64,000 bases of DNA. Source: Cohnella caldifontis. Its GTDB lineage: Bacteria > Bacillota > Bacilli > Paenibacillales > Paenibacillaceae. The first letter of the stretch is position 1, and each line of letters begins with the position of its first letter. Positions 32,759-42,146 of the stretch are shown piece after piece. The DNA is taken from positions 38,536 to 102,535 of the forward strand of contig NZ_JAQZSJ010000019.1 of assembly GCF_029360585.1 (NCBI RefSeq), written 5' to 3'. The notes under the pieces were generated by a model. The model saw nothing but the letters and a program-made list of their open reading frames with translations. It had not been told where the DNA came from and searched no databases. The position numbers were made by a program, and so were the translations under genes.

Positions 32759-34519
32759 TTAACCAAGCCGCACGATCGCATACCCCAGCGGCGGCATCGT
32801 AACGTGAAGCTTGCGCCCGCGAAGCTGAACGGCGGCTCCGTCGCCGAAAATCGTGCGTGCCTCCGCCGGCTTCCCGCCGTCCGGCAACGCCAACTCCAGC
32901 GAAACCTTCCGTTTGCCCGCGTTCAAAGCGATGACGAAACGTTCGCCGTCGGCTTCCCGAAGGTAAGCGGCGGCGGTCCGGCCTTCCTCGGCGCTCAGCC
33001 ATTCGAAGCTTCCGTCCCGCAGCGCCCGATGGGAGCGCCGCAGCCGCGTCAACCCCGCGAAGAAGCCGAACAGCTCCCGATCCTGCTTCGTCTCGTCCCA
33101 CTCCATGCATTTGCGGCAGCCCGGATCCTGCCCGCCGTCCATGCCGATTTCGTCGCCGTAGTAGATGCAAGGGGCGCCCGGCATCGTGAACTGGATCACG
33201 GATGCCAGCCGCACTTTGCGCTTATCCCCCTGGCTCAGGGTCAGCAACCGGGGGGTGTCATGGCTGCCCAGCAGGTTGAACGAAACTTCCGTCGCCTGCT
33301 GAGGGTAAGCCGCCAGCAAGGAGCCGGCCAGATCGGCGAACCGTCGGCTGTCGCGGGTCCCCCGTACCGCGTAATCGAGAATCGCTTCCGTCAGCGGATA
33401 ATTCATGACCGCGTCGAATTGGTCGCCGCCCAGCCAGGGCAGCGAATCGTGCCAGATTTCCCCCAGGATGTAGGCGTCCGGCTTCGCGGCTTTCACGACG
33501 TCGCGGAATTTCCGCCAGAACAGGTGATCCACCTCGTTGGCCACGTCCAGCCGCCAGCCGTCCACGCCGATCTCCTCGATCCAGTACCGCGCGACTTCGA
33601 GCAAATACGCCTGAACGTCGGGGTTTTCCGTATTCAGCTTCGGCATGTGAGGCTCGAAGGCGAAGGCGTCGTAGGTCGGGACGCCATCCCTCACTTCGAG
33701 CGGAAACGACTTCACATGGAACCAATCCGCGTACGCGGACGCCGCCCCCTTTTCCAATACGTCCAAGAACGGCGCGAACGTCCGCCCGCTGTGGTTGAAC
33801 ACGGCGTCGAGCAGCACGCGGATCCCGCGCGCGTGGCAGGCGGCGACCAGCTCTTTCAACTTTTCGTTCGTCCCGAATTGAGGGTCGACCTTCAGATAAT
33901 CGCGCGTATCGTATTTGTGATTGGTCTCCGCTTCGAACAGCGGGTTGAAATAAATCGCGTTCACACCGAGCCGTTCGAGATGGTCGAGATGGTCGATGAC
34001 GCCCTGCAGGTCTCCGCCGAAAAAGTTCGCCGGCGTCGGCTCCCCGCCCCAAGGCAGCGTGCCCTCCGGATCGTTGGAAGGGTCGCCGTTGGCGAAACGC
34101 TCGGGAAAAATTTGATAGAACACGGCGTCCTTCACCCAGGAGGGCGGCTCGAATACGTCGGCCGGATTGAGGAACGGAAATTCGAAATACAGGTTGGGGC
34201 TCGCGGGCTCCGCGGCGTGGAACCCCTGTTCGTTCAGCCAGCAGGACTCTCCGGCGGATATCAGGCGGAATCCGTATTTGAGCCTGCGGTATTTCGGCCG
34301 GACGGCCGCCTGCCAATAATCGAACAGCCCGTCGCGCGCGAAAACGCGCATCTCCGTTACGGCGTGCCCTTTGTCATGCCATTCGTACTTGTCGCCGTGG
34401 ATCAATGCCACGCGTTCGACGTCGTCCCGTTTCGTGCGGATCCGGACGTGCACCGTCTCCCGATCGTACGCGTAAGACCAATTGTTTTTCGGACGATGGT
34501 ATACCGCTTCTTCGAACAT
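32759..34519 (-). CDS. Neopullulanase/cyclomaltodextrinase-type GH13 enzyme
   Basis: A 586-residue cytosolic enzyme. Residues 1-~120 are the N-terminal dimerisation domain (CBM34-like) of the neopullulanase-maltogenic amylase group. The barrel has DAVFNH (238-243), nucleophile Asp325 in GWRLDVANE, acid Glu354 in GEIWHD and Asp421 in LLGSHD, plus the group marker around [12 protein letters not shown]. It would open cyclodextrins and cut maltodextrins or pullulan inside the cell, complementing the GH15 enzyme. ATG 34519 has AAAGGGG upstream; an in-frame upstream stretch to 34654 runs through a terminator-like hairpin and is not coding. It is convergent with the mdx operon. Confidence 0.92.
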   Translation of the reverse strand: MFEEAVYHRPKNNWSYAYDRETVHVRIRTKRDDVERVALIHGDKYEWHDKGHAVTEMRVFARDGLFDYWQAAVRPKYRRLKYGFRLISAGESCWLNEQGFHAAEPASPNLYFEFPFLNPADVFEPPSWVKDAVFYQIFPERFANGDPSNDPEGTLPWGGEPTPANFFGGDLQGVIDHLDHLERLGVNAIYFNPLFEAETNHKYDTRDYLKVDPQFGTNEKLKELVAACHARGIRVLLDAVFNHSGRTFAPFLDVLEKGAASAYADWFHVKSFPLEVRDGVPTYDAFAFEPHMPKLNTENPDVQAYLLEVARYWIEEIGVDGWRLDVANEVDHLFWRKFRDVVKAAKPDAYILGEIWHDSLPWLGGDQFDAVMNYPLTEAILDYAVRGTRDSRRFADLAGSLLAAYPQQATEVSFNLLGSHDTPRLLTLSQGDKRKVRLASVIQFTMPGAPCIYYGDEIGMDGGQDPGCRKCMEWDETKQDRELFGFFAGLTRLRRSHRALRDGSFEWLSAEEGRTAAAYLREADGERFVIALNAGKRKVSLELALPDGGKPAEARTIFGDGAAVQLRGRKLHVTMPPLGYAIVRLG

Positions 34520-34562
34520 GCATCGAATCCCCTTTCCGGTATGAACGGAGGCGCCGCGGGCA

Positions 34563-34606
34563 GCAAAAAAGGCACAACCCCGCGCGAAACGCTCCGAGGT
34601 TGTGCC
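34563..34606 (-). terminator. Terminator-like hairpin in the leader of the neopullulanase gene
   Basis: On the minus strand GGCACAACC and GGTTGTGCC pair across ~18 bases with inner GCG-rich pairing, followed by TTTTTT. It sits ~45 bases before the start codon and ~40-50 bases after a TATAAT box (minus strand, near 34655-34660). That is the place of an attenuator, not an operon end. Confidence 0.6.
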
Positions 34607-34805
34607 TGCCTTCTTCAAGGTCAGGACAGCATGGCCTTCAAATTGTACTTTCATTATATTAGATTCGGGTCTGGGAGAAAAGCGGAAATCGCGAATTCCG
34701 GCTTAGCGTTTGCACCCCCATTCGACGTATAATAGGGTTGGAAAATAAGCCAATAATTGATCGATTCTTATGGCAATGCAGGGTTTTGCGGGCGGAGGGA
34801 TAGCC

Positions 34806-35489
34806 ATGACGAACGTGCTTGTCGTTGAAGATGACGCGAATATGCTGGAAATGATTTTATTCGTATTAAGCCGCGAAGGATATCGGGTTAACGGAGCCGT
34901 GAACGGTCAAGAGGCGCTGGAAGAAATGGAAAGATCGCCTGCGGACTTGGTCGTGCTGGACGTCATGATGCCCGTGATGGACGGGTGGGATTTGTGCCGC
35001 GAGCTGAGGCTCCTCAACCCCGAGCTGCCGATCATCATGATCACGGCCAAGCACGAGACGAGCCAGAAGGTGAAAGGATTCGGCTTGGGCGCCGACGATT
35101 ACCTGGTCAAGCCATTCGATCCGCAGGAGCTGGTGGTCCGAATCAAAGCGGTGCTGCGCCGGTACCGGATCGCGGCCGACAAGAGAGTCGACTTGGGCAG
35201 TCTCAAGCTGGACCGGCTGCGGGGAACCGTCTCGGTCGGGAGCGACAATTGGAATTTACCGCTCAAGGAATTCGAGCTGCTCTATCAGCTCGCGAGTTAT
35301 CCCGGGCAGATCTTCCTGCGGGAGCAGCTAATCGAAGCGGTGTGGGGGTTCGATCACGAAGGGGACGAGCGGACGGTCGACGTGCATGTCAAGCGGCTGC
35401 GGGAGCGGTTCGCCGCCTATGCCCATCTGTTTCGCATCGTTACGGTTCGCGGTCTCGGTTACCGATTGGAGATGGAATGCGATGATTAA
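34806..35489 (+). CDS. OmpR-family response regulator
   Basis: A 227-residue regulator. The receiver domain (NVLVVEDDANMLEMILFVL) has the phospho-acceptor Asp in DLVVLDVMMPVMDG and switch Lys in DYLVKPFDPQ. The winged-helix DNA-binding domain shows LPLKEFELLYQLASYPGQIF, REQLIEAVWGFDHEGDERTV and IVTVRGLGYRLE. ATG 34806 lies after GGAGGG; a start at 34770 would add residues with no family match. The gene overlaps the following histidine kinase by eight bases. The pair is followed by a terminator and then by the multicopper oxidase/transport operon, its probable target. Confidence 0.93.
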   Translation: MTNVLVVEDDANMLEMILFVLSREGYRVNGAVNGQEALEEMERSPADLVVLDVMMPVMDGWDLCRELRLLNPELPIIMITAKHETSQKVKGFGLGADDYLVKPFDPQELVVRIKAVLRRYRIAADKRVDLGSLKLDRLRGTVSVGSDNWNLPLKEFELLYQLASYPGQIFLREQLIEAVWGFDHEGDERTVDVHVKRLRERFAAYAHLFRIVTVRGLGYRLEMECDD

Positions 35490-36834
35490 AAGCTTGAATT
35501 TGAAAATTTTACTGATCTTTATCCTAGCTTTAACGATCGGGTTCGCGATCTCCGTTCCGATTACCGTGTATTTGTTCAACAACCCCATCACGCAATCCAT
35601 TCAGAACGAGTACGGGATTCGAAGCGGGTTGTTGGAGGATGTGTATGCCCGGTTGTCGCCGACGGAGCGCGGCCCCTATCTGAAACAATGGTCCGAGAAA
35701 CAGAACGTTTCCCTATGGATCTACGATCGGAACGGTTTGCGCTACGCGTATGGCCGAGCAACGAAGCCTAACCTTACCGACGAGGATATCCACCGCATTC
35801 AGCAGGGAACCGAAGTCGCGAAGCGAACCTCCGTCCTGCCCTTGCCGACGAGCTTGGACTTAGGATTTCCTTTACGAACGGCGGATGGGCAGCTGGCGCT
35901 CGTCATCCATCCGGAGAGCTCCGATACCGATCTCGTACTCGCCGTTATCGGCGCGTTCATTCTCATTGCGCTCGTCATCGGCAGCTTCAAGTTCATTATT
36001 TTTACGAGAGTCGTGGTGAAACCCTTGAAAGCCTTGACGGCCGCGACCCGGAAAGTGGCCAAAGGCGACTATAATATCGTTCTCCAGACGAAAAGCAAGG
36101 ATGAACTGGGCATCTTGTCGGAGCAATTTCAGCAAATGGCCCGCGAGATCAGCCAGGTCGAAAGAATGCGGCAGGAGTTCGTATCCAACGTGTCCCACGA
36201 AATCCAAACCCCGCTGGCGTCCATCTCGGGCTTTGTCTCCATCCTGCAAAAAGAAGGCCTCGATGAAGCGGAGCAGCTGCGTTGCCTGGACATTATCCGC
36301 CAGGAAAGCATCCGGCTGTCCCGGCTCAGCGAGAACATGCTCAGGCTGGCCTCGATCGATTCGAGCCGTTATCCCTTCCACCCGTCGACCGTTCGGCTTG
36401 ACCGGCAGCTGCGCCGCATCGTCGTGGCCTCGGAGCCGCAATGGGCGGCCAAACGCTTGAATATTCGCCTCGAGCTGCCCAAAACGTCGGTTCATGCGGA
36501 CGAAGACCTGCTGAGCCAGGTATGGCTGAATATTTTCGGCAACAGCATTAAATTCACGCCGGAGGGCGGCGACATTACGATCGAGCTTCAGCCTGGAATC
36601 GGCCGAATCGGAGTCGTCTTCCGGGATACGGGAATCGGCATCGCCGAAGAAGACCGCAAACGCGTCTTCGAACGGTTTTACATGGCCGATAAATCACGCA
36701 ACCGCGAAGCCGGGGGGAGCGGGCTTGGTCTCGCGATCGTGAAACTCGTCGTCGAATTGCACAGCGGCTCGGTCGAGATCGACAGCGCCGTCGGAAAAGG
36801 GACGGCTGTCACCGTCTTTCTGCCGGCCGTGTAA
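35482..36834 (+). CDS. Membrane sensor histidine kinase
   Basis: A 450-residue EnvZ-type kinase. TM1 at ~9-31, an extracellular sensor of ~120 residues, TM2 at ~151-172, HAMP at ~175-225. The H-box is SNVSHEIQTPLASISG with His239; later NIFGNSIKFTPEGG (N-box), FRDTGIGIAEEDR (G1) and GGSGLGLAIVK (G2) complete the ATP-binding domain. It shares an eight-base overlap with its regulator. The sensor domain has no family that I recognise. Because the next genes handle metals, an envelope metal or redox signal is possible, but that is inference. Confidence 0.93.
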   Translation: MIKSLNLKILLIFILALTIGFAISVPITVYLFNNPITQSIQNEYGIRSGLLEDVYARLSPTERGPYLKQWSEKQNVSLWIYDRNGLRYAYGRATKPNLTDEDIHRIQQGTEVAKRTSVLPLPTSLDLGFPLRTADGQLALVIHPESSDTDLVLAVIGAFILIALVIGSFKFIIFTRVVVKPLKALTAATRKVAKGDYNIVLQTKSKDELGILSEQFQQMAREISQVERMRQEFVSNVSHEIQTPLASISGFVSILQKEGLDEAEQLRCLDIIRQESIRLSRLSENMLRLASIDSSRYPFHPSTVRLDRQLRRIVVASEPQWAAKRLNIRLELPKTSVHADEDLLSQVWLNIFGNSIKFTPEGGDITIELQPGIGRIGVVFRDTGIGIAEEDRKRVFERFYMADKSRNREAGGSGLGLAIVKLVVELHSGSVEIDSAVGKGTAVTVFLPAV

Positions 36835-36864
36835 TTCCCCAACAAATCGAATATCCGATCGAAC

Positions 36865-36894
36865 GAAAAGGTGGACGATCCGTCCGCCTTTTTT
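36865..36894 (+). terminator. Terminator after the two-component genes
   Basis: AAAAGGTGGACG pairs with CGTCCGCCTTTT around ATC and runs into T6. It separates the two-component pair from the oxidase operon. Confidence 0.85.
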
Positions 36895-36983
36895 ACATTT
36901 AATTCCAATTAGTTCAAATTACGTTCATTTAGCATGGTTAGGATCGGTTGCGAGATCGGAATTCCACGAGGAGGAAAGGGTAT

Positions 36984-39050
36984 ATGATCTGGGTATTCGT
37001 TCAGTTTGCGTCGACGATCGCATTGGCCGTCGTTTCGGGAATCGCCGCCCTATGCGCAAGTCGAGTCTACCATGCGCCAACGAAAGGAAAATCGTATTCC
37101 CGTCTGCGGTCGTCGCTCGTTTGGATGGGAATCGGTGGACTGGTTTTCGTCGTGAAACTGACGGCGGTTGTCGTCCTGACGGCTTCCGATGAAGTGTTTA
37201 CCGAAGACAAATGGACGATGCAGCTGCCGATGCTGGCGATCCCCGCCGCGGCGATCGTCTGGTTCTCGGTTCCGGCGGCCAGGGCGATTCGGGCGGCAGC
37301 GGCCGTAAAGTCGAAGGAACCGACGGCATCCCAGGATCGGCTGGCGGCGGCCGCGCCGCGCTGGGTATGGCCGGTCCAGGCATGGTTCACCGGCTCGCTG
37401 CTGTCGGTGCTCCAGCAGCTCTTCATCGCCGAATGGCCGCTCCGAATCGGAACGGTCCTCGAGGTGTGGTTAGTATACGCGGCGGCCGTCTATCTGTTAT
37501 GGATTCGCGCGAAAAGCCGTTACCGCCGCTTCAACGAGACCGGAACGCCGCAAGGGAATCGGGCCTTGCGGCTGTCCCGGAAAGGCGGGGTCGTCCTGGC
37601 GGTCGTGCTCGCTGCCGCCTTATGGTTCATGCTCGGAGCGCAGGCGAGCCGCGTGCCGGATCGGATGAGCATGGCCGGCCATGAGCACGCGCACGGGCAC
37701 GCGATCGACGCCGCCGCGACCACGCCGTCGGTCAGCTTCGCCGGGTTGACCGGACCCCGGACCGGGAAGCCGGATCGGTCTTTTACCTTGGAAGCGAAAA
37801 AAACGACGGTTACGCTGCCCTCGGGGGAGAGGAAAGAAGCGTGGACCTTCAACGGACAACTGCCGGGACCGGAATTGCGCGTGAAGCAAGGAGATTTGGT
37901 CGAGGTCACCTTGATTAACGAAGACGTCGACGCCGGTGTCACCGTCCATTGGCACGGCGTGGACGTTCCGAACGCCGAAGACGGGGTCGCGGGTTTGACG
38001 CAAGATGCCGTCATGCCGCGGCAGAAGCACGTCTACCGCTTCATCGCCGATCAAGCGGGAACGTATTGGTACCATTCCCATCAGCAGTCGTCCAAGCAAG
38101 TGCGGATGGGATTGTACGGCGTCTTCGTCGTGGAGCCGGACGCGGCGCCGCCGCGGAAATCGGCGGATCTGGCGGTCGTCTTGCATGACTGGCAGACGGA
38201 GAACGGAACGTCCGTGACGTTGGGCGGACTGAACCGGCTGCAGCGCAAAACGGCGGATCCCGGATCGCTCGTGCGGCTGAGATTCGTGAATGCGGGTAAC
38301 CTTCCGGCCCCGATTTACGTCACGGGCACTCCGTTTCAAGTGGCGGCTATCGACGGCACCGACATTCATGACCCCGCGGAACTCACGAATACCCGTCTGG
38401 ATTTGGCGGCCGGAGGAAGATACGACGTAACGTTCATGATGCCGGATGCGGCGGTCGGCATTTCGCGGCAGACCGGGCCGTTCTCCCAAGAAGGCAACGT
38501 TCTCGTGATCAGCCCGTCGAACGAGGGGATGCCGCCGGACGCCGTTAAAGTCCCCGTCTTTGATCCCGCTTCTTACGGAACGCCCGCAAAGACGGAGTTC
38601 GGTCCCGATACGCGGTATGACCGGAGTTACAAGCTTGTCTTCGATAATCGGCTCGGCTTTTACAACGGGCGGTTTACGTTCGTGCAGACGATCAACGGCC
38701 GCGTGTTCCCGGATGCGCCGATGTTCACGGTCCGCGAAGGCGATCTTGTCAAAATGACGTTCGCGAACCGCGGCTTCGAAGATCATCCGATGCATTTGCA
38801 CGGCCACCATGTCCAAGTGCTCAGCCGCAACGGCAAGGCCGTCGCCGGCAGTCCATGGATCGCCGATACGCTGAACGTAGGACCCGGGGACACGTACGAG
38901 GTGGCTTTCGCGGCCGACAATCCCGGCATCTGGATGGATCACTGCCACAACCTCGACCACGCCGCCGTCGGGATGTCCGCGCACCTTGTCTACGAAGGCG
39001 TCTATTCCCCGTATGAAATCGGCAGCGCGACCGTCAACCTGCCGGAGTGA
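36984..39050 (+). CDS. Membrane-anchored multicopper oxidase
   Basis: A 688-residue protein. The first ~230 residues hold five or six hydrophobic helices (VFVQFASTIALAVVSGIAAL, MGIGGLVFVVKLTAVVVLTA, later VVLAVVLAAALWFMLG). A His-rich turn HEHAHGHA leads to a three-domain cupredoxin oxidase. All four copper motifs are present: VHWHGVDVPNAEDGV, YWYHSHQQSSKQV, HPMHLHGHHVQVL and WMDHCHNLDHAAVGM; the last includes the type 1 Cys and His ligands. ATG 36984 follows GAGGAGGAAAGGG. It is first in a four-gene cluster with an MFS and two ABC proteins. It may oxidise Cu(I), Fe(II), Mn(II) or a phenolic metallophore at the outer face. Confidence 0.92.
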   Translation: MIWVFVQFASTIALAVVSGIAALCASRVYHAPTKGKSYSRLRSSLVWMGIGGLVFVVKLTAVVVLTASDEVFTEDKWTMQLPMLAIPAAAIVWFSVPAARAIRAAAAVKSKEPTASQDRLAAAAPRWVWPVQAWFTGSLLSVLQQLFIAEWPLRIGTVLEVWLVYAAAVYLLWIRAKSRYRRFNETGTPQGNRALRLSRKGGVVLAVVLAAALWFMLGAQASRVPDRMSMAGHEHAHGHAIDAAATTPSVSFAGLTGPRTGKPDRSFTLEAKKTTVTLPSGERKEAWTFNGQLPGPELRVKQGDLVEVTLINEDVDAGVTVHWHGVDVPNAEDGVAGLTQDAVMPRQKHVYRFIADQAGTYWYHSHQQSSKQVRMGLYGVFVVEPDAAPPRKSADLAVVLHDWQTENGTSVTLGGLNRLQRKTADPGSLVRLRFVNAGNLPAPIYVTGTPFQVAAIDGTDIHDPAELTNTRLDLAAGGRYDVTFMMPDAAVGISRQTGPFSQEGNVLVISPSNEGMPPDAVKVPVFDPASYGTPAKTEFGPDTRYDRSYKLVFDNRLGFYNGRFTFVQTINGRVFPDAPMFTVREGDLVKMTFANRGFEDHPMHLHGHHVQVLSRNGKAVAGSPWIADTLNVGPGDTYEVAFAADNPGIWMDHCHNLDHAAVGMSAHLVYEGVYSPYEIGSATVNLPE

Positions 39051-39081
39051 GGATAACGATCTGCGATAGGGGGAGACAACT

Positions 39082-40281
39082 TTGAAAACCAGGTTCGTTA
39101 CGATGTTTTTGATCGTCCTGTGCGGCACGATCTCGATCGCGGTGTTCAATCCGATCATCGGCCCGCTCTCCCGCCATCTGGGGCTGAGCGAGTTTCAATC
39201 GGGATGCCTGGTGTCCGTGACGGGGCTATTCTGGCTGCTCGGCGGCTATTTTTGGGAAAAAATGACCTTTCTGAGCAGCAAACGGATGCTCGCTTTCGTC
39301 ATGTTCGTCTATTTGGCGACGGTGGTCGTTTTCGCTTGGCTTGCCGATTTTGCGGGGAACCGAACCCCTGCCTCTCCGGGCTTTTTTTGGATCTTTCTGC
39401 TGCTTCGCGCGGTATCGGGATTTTTCTTCGGAGGCATCCCGGCCAAAGCGCAAGCTTACGTGATGAGTTGGACGACGCCGGAGACGAGGACGCAGGGGAT
39501 GGCTTTATTCAGCACCGCCAACGGGCTCGGCTTCGTTTTGGGTCCGGCCATGAGCGGCGTCATGGCCGCGATGGGGTTGACCGCTCCGATGTATGCCGCT
39601 GCCACCCTGCTTTTCGTCATGATCCTCGTGCTGGGGGTTTTGATTCCGGAAGAAGCGGGTCGCAAGCCAGAACGGCCGGCCGCTTCGCTGTCGCCGCTCG
39701 ATCCGCGAATCCGGTTTTATTTAGGGGTCGGGCTTCTTCTGTCCGTCACGCTCAATATCCTTCAGGTGACCATCGGTTTCTACGTGCAAGATTCGCTCGG
39801 ATATGATGCCCAAGCCACGACGCAATTGATCGGGTATGGACTGGCCGTAGCGGGCGTCACGGTCGTGGCCGCGCAAATCGTCGCCAGCAAATATTGGAAG
39901 CGGCGCCCGGAGCGGATGCTGCGTCTCGGATTGTCGATCGTCGCCTTGGGGCTGTTGGGGCTGCTGGTTTTCCTTCGGTTGACCTACGTGAATTTCGTCG
40001 TACTGGGAATCGGCTTCGGGTTTGCATTGCTCGGATATGGCGCGAGCGCTTCGGTTGCGGTGCAAGATCATGAACAACGGGGTGTCGCGGCATACGTCGC
40101 GGCTTTGCAGGGAAGCGGCGCCTTCCTGGGACCGGTTGCCGGGACCGCGCTTTATACGGCGCATATGTCGGCTCCGTATACGGTTTTCGCGGTGCTCATC
40201 GGTTTATCTTTTCTTATGGCGTTCAACGGGAAAAAGGCGGCCGTTCCGTCTCCGAACGCGATTGGGGGAGAGGTTGAATGA
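39082..40281 (+). CDS. MFS transporter next to paired ABC proteins (YbtX-like context)
   Basis: A 399-residue major facilitator with about 12 predicted helices. Markers: FNPIIGPLSRHLGLSEFQSG near the start, GFFFGGIPAKAQAYVMSWTT with TPETRTQGMALFSTANGLGF after it (the antiporter-like motif of drug and siderophore exporters). The start is TTG 39082 with GGGGGAG upstream. It overlaps the first ABC gene by four bases, so both are coupled. In Yersinia the yersiniabactin locus pairs ybtP-ybtQ with MFS ybtX; the order here is MFS-ABC-ABC. Export or import of a metallophore is a reasonable guess; no biosynthetic genes are near. Confidence 0.85.
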   Translation: MKTRFVTMFLIVLCGTISIAVFNPIIGPLSRHLGLSEFQSGCLVSVTGLFWLLGGYFWEKMTFLSSKRMLAFVMFVYLATVVVFAWLADFAGNRTPASPGFFWIFLLLRAVSGFFFGGIPAKAQAYVMSWTTPETRTQGMALFSTANGLGFVLGPAMSGVMAAMGLTAPMYAAATLLFVMILVLGVLIPEEAGRKPERPAASLSPLDPRIRFYLGVGLLLSVTLNILQVTIGFYVQDSLGYDAQATTQLIGYGLAVAGVTVVAAQIVASKYWKRRPERMLRLGLSIVALGLLGLLVFLRLTYVNFVVLGIGFGFALLGYGASASVAVQDHEQRGVAAYVAALQGSGAFLGPVAGTALYTAHMSAPYTVFAVLIGLSFLMAFNGKKAAVPSPNAIGGEVE

Positions 40282-42146
40282 CTCGGAAAAAGGGGATCGC
40301 GCGGCTGCTGGAAATCGCCGGGGAGAGGCGCAAGCTGCTCATCGCATCCGGACTGTTCTCCGCGCTTAGCGCCGTCTGTTTGCTGGTGCCCTACGTGTCC
40401 GTCTATTTCATTCTGAAAGAGCTGCTGGAGCATGCGGCGTCCCCGGCTTCGGCCGACGGAGCGAAGATGATCCGTTGGGGCGTTACCGCCCTTGTCGGGT
40501 TCGTTGCCGGCTTGGTCGCGATGTACGCGGGGGGACTCACGGCGCATATCGCCGCTTTCCGGATCCTGTACGGACTCCGGATCAAACTTACCGGCCATAT
40601 CGGCAAGCTGCCGCTCGGCTGGTTGAACGGCCAGTCGACGGGAGCCGTCAAGAAAACGCTGGTGGAAAACGTGGATAAAGTGGAAACGTTCATTGCCCAC
40701 CAATTGCCCGATCTCGTTCATGCGGCGGTCACGACGATCCTGATGATCGCCGTCATGTTCGCGTTCGACGTTTGGCTGGCGATCGCGTGCCTCGTGCCGA
40801 TGGCCATCGGCCTCGCGGCAATGGCCTCGCTCATGGTCGGGTCCAAGACGAAGGAAACGCTGGGGAAAGCCTTCGACGCGCTGGAGCGGATGAATGCTTC
40901 CGCCGTCCAGTACGTGCGGGGGATGCCGGCCGTCAAAGTGTTCGGGCAAACCGTCCGATCGTTCCGGCAGTTTTATCAGGACATGGTTCGCTACCGCGAC
41001 CACGGCGTGAAAATCACGGAGCTGTTCCAAAACGGCAATTTGACCTTCAAAGTGCTTCTGAACTCGTTAGCCGCGTTTATTTTGCCGGTCGGCGTTTTCT
41101 TGTTGAACCGCGATCCGGGCAGCGTCACCGCCGCGTCCGCCTTGCTGTTTTTCCTGGTCATGGCGCCGGGCATCGCCGCGCCGATGTTCAAATTCATGTA
41201 CCTGGCGGAGTCGATCCGATTCATTAGCGAGGGCGTGGAGCGGTTCGACCGGATCTTGGAGGAGAAGCCTTTGCCGGAACCCGAGCGGCCGAGGAAGCCG
41301 ACCTCTTTCGATATTGCGTTCGACCGGGTTTTCTTCTCTTACGGAACGGAGCCTTCGGATACCGACGCGCTTGCGGACGTTTCCTTCACCGCCCGCCAAG
41401 GGGAGGTGACGGCGCTCGTCGGCCCGTCTGGAGCCGGCAAATCGACCGTCGCCCATCTGGTGCCCCGTTTCTGGAACGCGAACATGGGAGCGATCCGCAT
41501 CGGAGGCGTGGATATCCGCGAGATGTCGACGGCCGATCTGATGGACACCGTCGCTTTCGTGTTCCAAGACTCGTTTTTGTTCCACGATACCGTGTACAAC
41601 AATATCGCGGCCGGCCGGCCGGACGCTCCGCCGGAAGCCGTGTACGCCGCGGCGAGGGCGGCCCAGTGCCAGGCGTTCATCGAGAACCTGCCGCTCGGAT
41701 ATGACACGCTCATCGGCGAAGGCGGCGTCTACTTGTCCGGCGGGGAGGAACAGCGAATCAACGTCGCCAGGGCGATCCTGAAAAACGCCCCGATCCTCGT
41801 GCTCGACGAAGCGACGGCATTCGCCGATCCGGAGAACGAGCACGAGATGCAGCAGGCGCTCAAAGCTTTGATGAAAAACAAGACGGTTCTCGTCATCGCG
41901 CACCGCCTGTCGACCATCCGGGACGCGGATCAGATTCTCGTGATGGAGAGCGGCAGAATCGTCGAGCGGGGCAAGCATGAAGCGCTCCTCTCGGCCGGAG
42001 GCTTGTACGGGCGCATGTGGAATTCCTACCGACAGGCGGCTCAGTGGCATATGGGCAAGCGGGGAGATCATGACCCCGTCAATCTTCCGATCAGAGGGGA
42101 GGCGGATGCGGATGATGCGCATGCTGCGCAACGTTACGGCGGATAA
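40278..42146 (+). CDS. ABC transporter half-molecule 1 (exporter fold, YbtP/IrtA-like)
   Basis: A 622-residue protein with an N-terminal six-helix membrane domain (~15-310) and a C-terminal ATPase. Walker A is GPSGAGKST, Q-loop VFQDSFLF, signature LSGGEEQR (note E for K after GGE), Walker B ILVLDEATAFADPENE and the H-loop IAHRLSTI. The ATPase domain keeps the catalytic Glu. A soluble tail of ~45 residues is odd and overlaps the start of the next gene by 35 bases. With the next protein it forms a heterodimer. Pairs of this type next to an MFS gene include importers of ferric siderophores despite the exporter fold. Confidence 0.88.
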   Translation: MTRKKGIARLLEIAGERRKLLIASGLFSALSAVCLLVPYVSVYFILKELLEHAASPASADGAKMIRWGVTALVGFVAGLVAMYAGGLTAHIAAFRILYGLRIKLTGHIGKLPLGWLNGQSTGAVKKTLVENVDKVETFIAHQLPDLVHAAVTTILMIAVMFAFDVWLAIACLVPMAIGLAAMASLMVGSKTKETLGKAFDALERMNASAVQYVRGMPAVKVFGQTVRSFRQFYQDMVRYRDHGVKITELFQNGNLTFKVLLNSLAAFILPVGVFLLNRDPGSVTAASALLFFLVMAPGIAAPMFKFMYLAESIRFISEGVERFDRILEEKPLPEPERPRKPTSFDIAFDRVFFSYGTEPSDTDALADVSFTARQGEVTALVGPSGAGKSTVAHLVPRFWNANMGAIRIGGVDIREMSTADLMDTVAFVFQDSFLFHDTVYNNIAAGRPDAPPEAVYAAARAAQCQAFIENLPLGYDTLIGEGGVYLSGGEEQRINVARAILKNAPILVLDEATAFADPENEHEMQQALKALMKNKTVLVIAHRLSTIRDADQILVMESGRIVERGKHEALLSAGGLYGRMWNSYRQAAQWHMGKRGDHDPVNLPIRGEADADDAHAAQRYGG

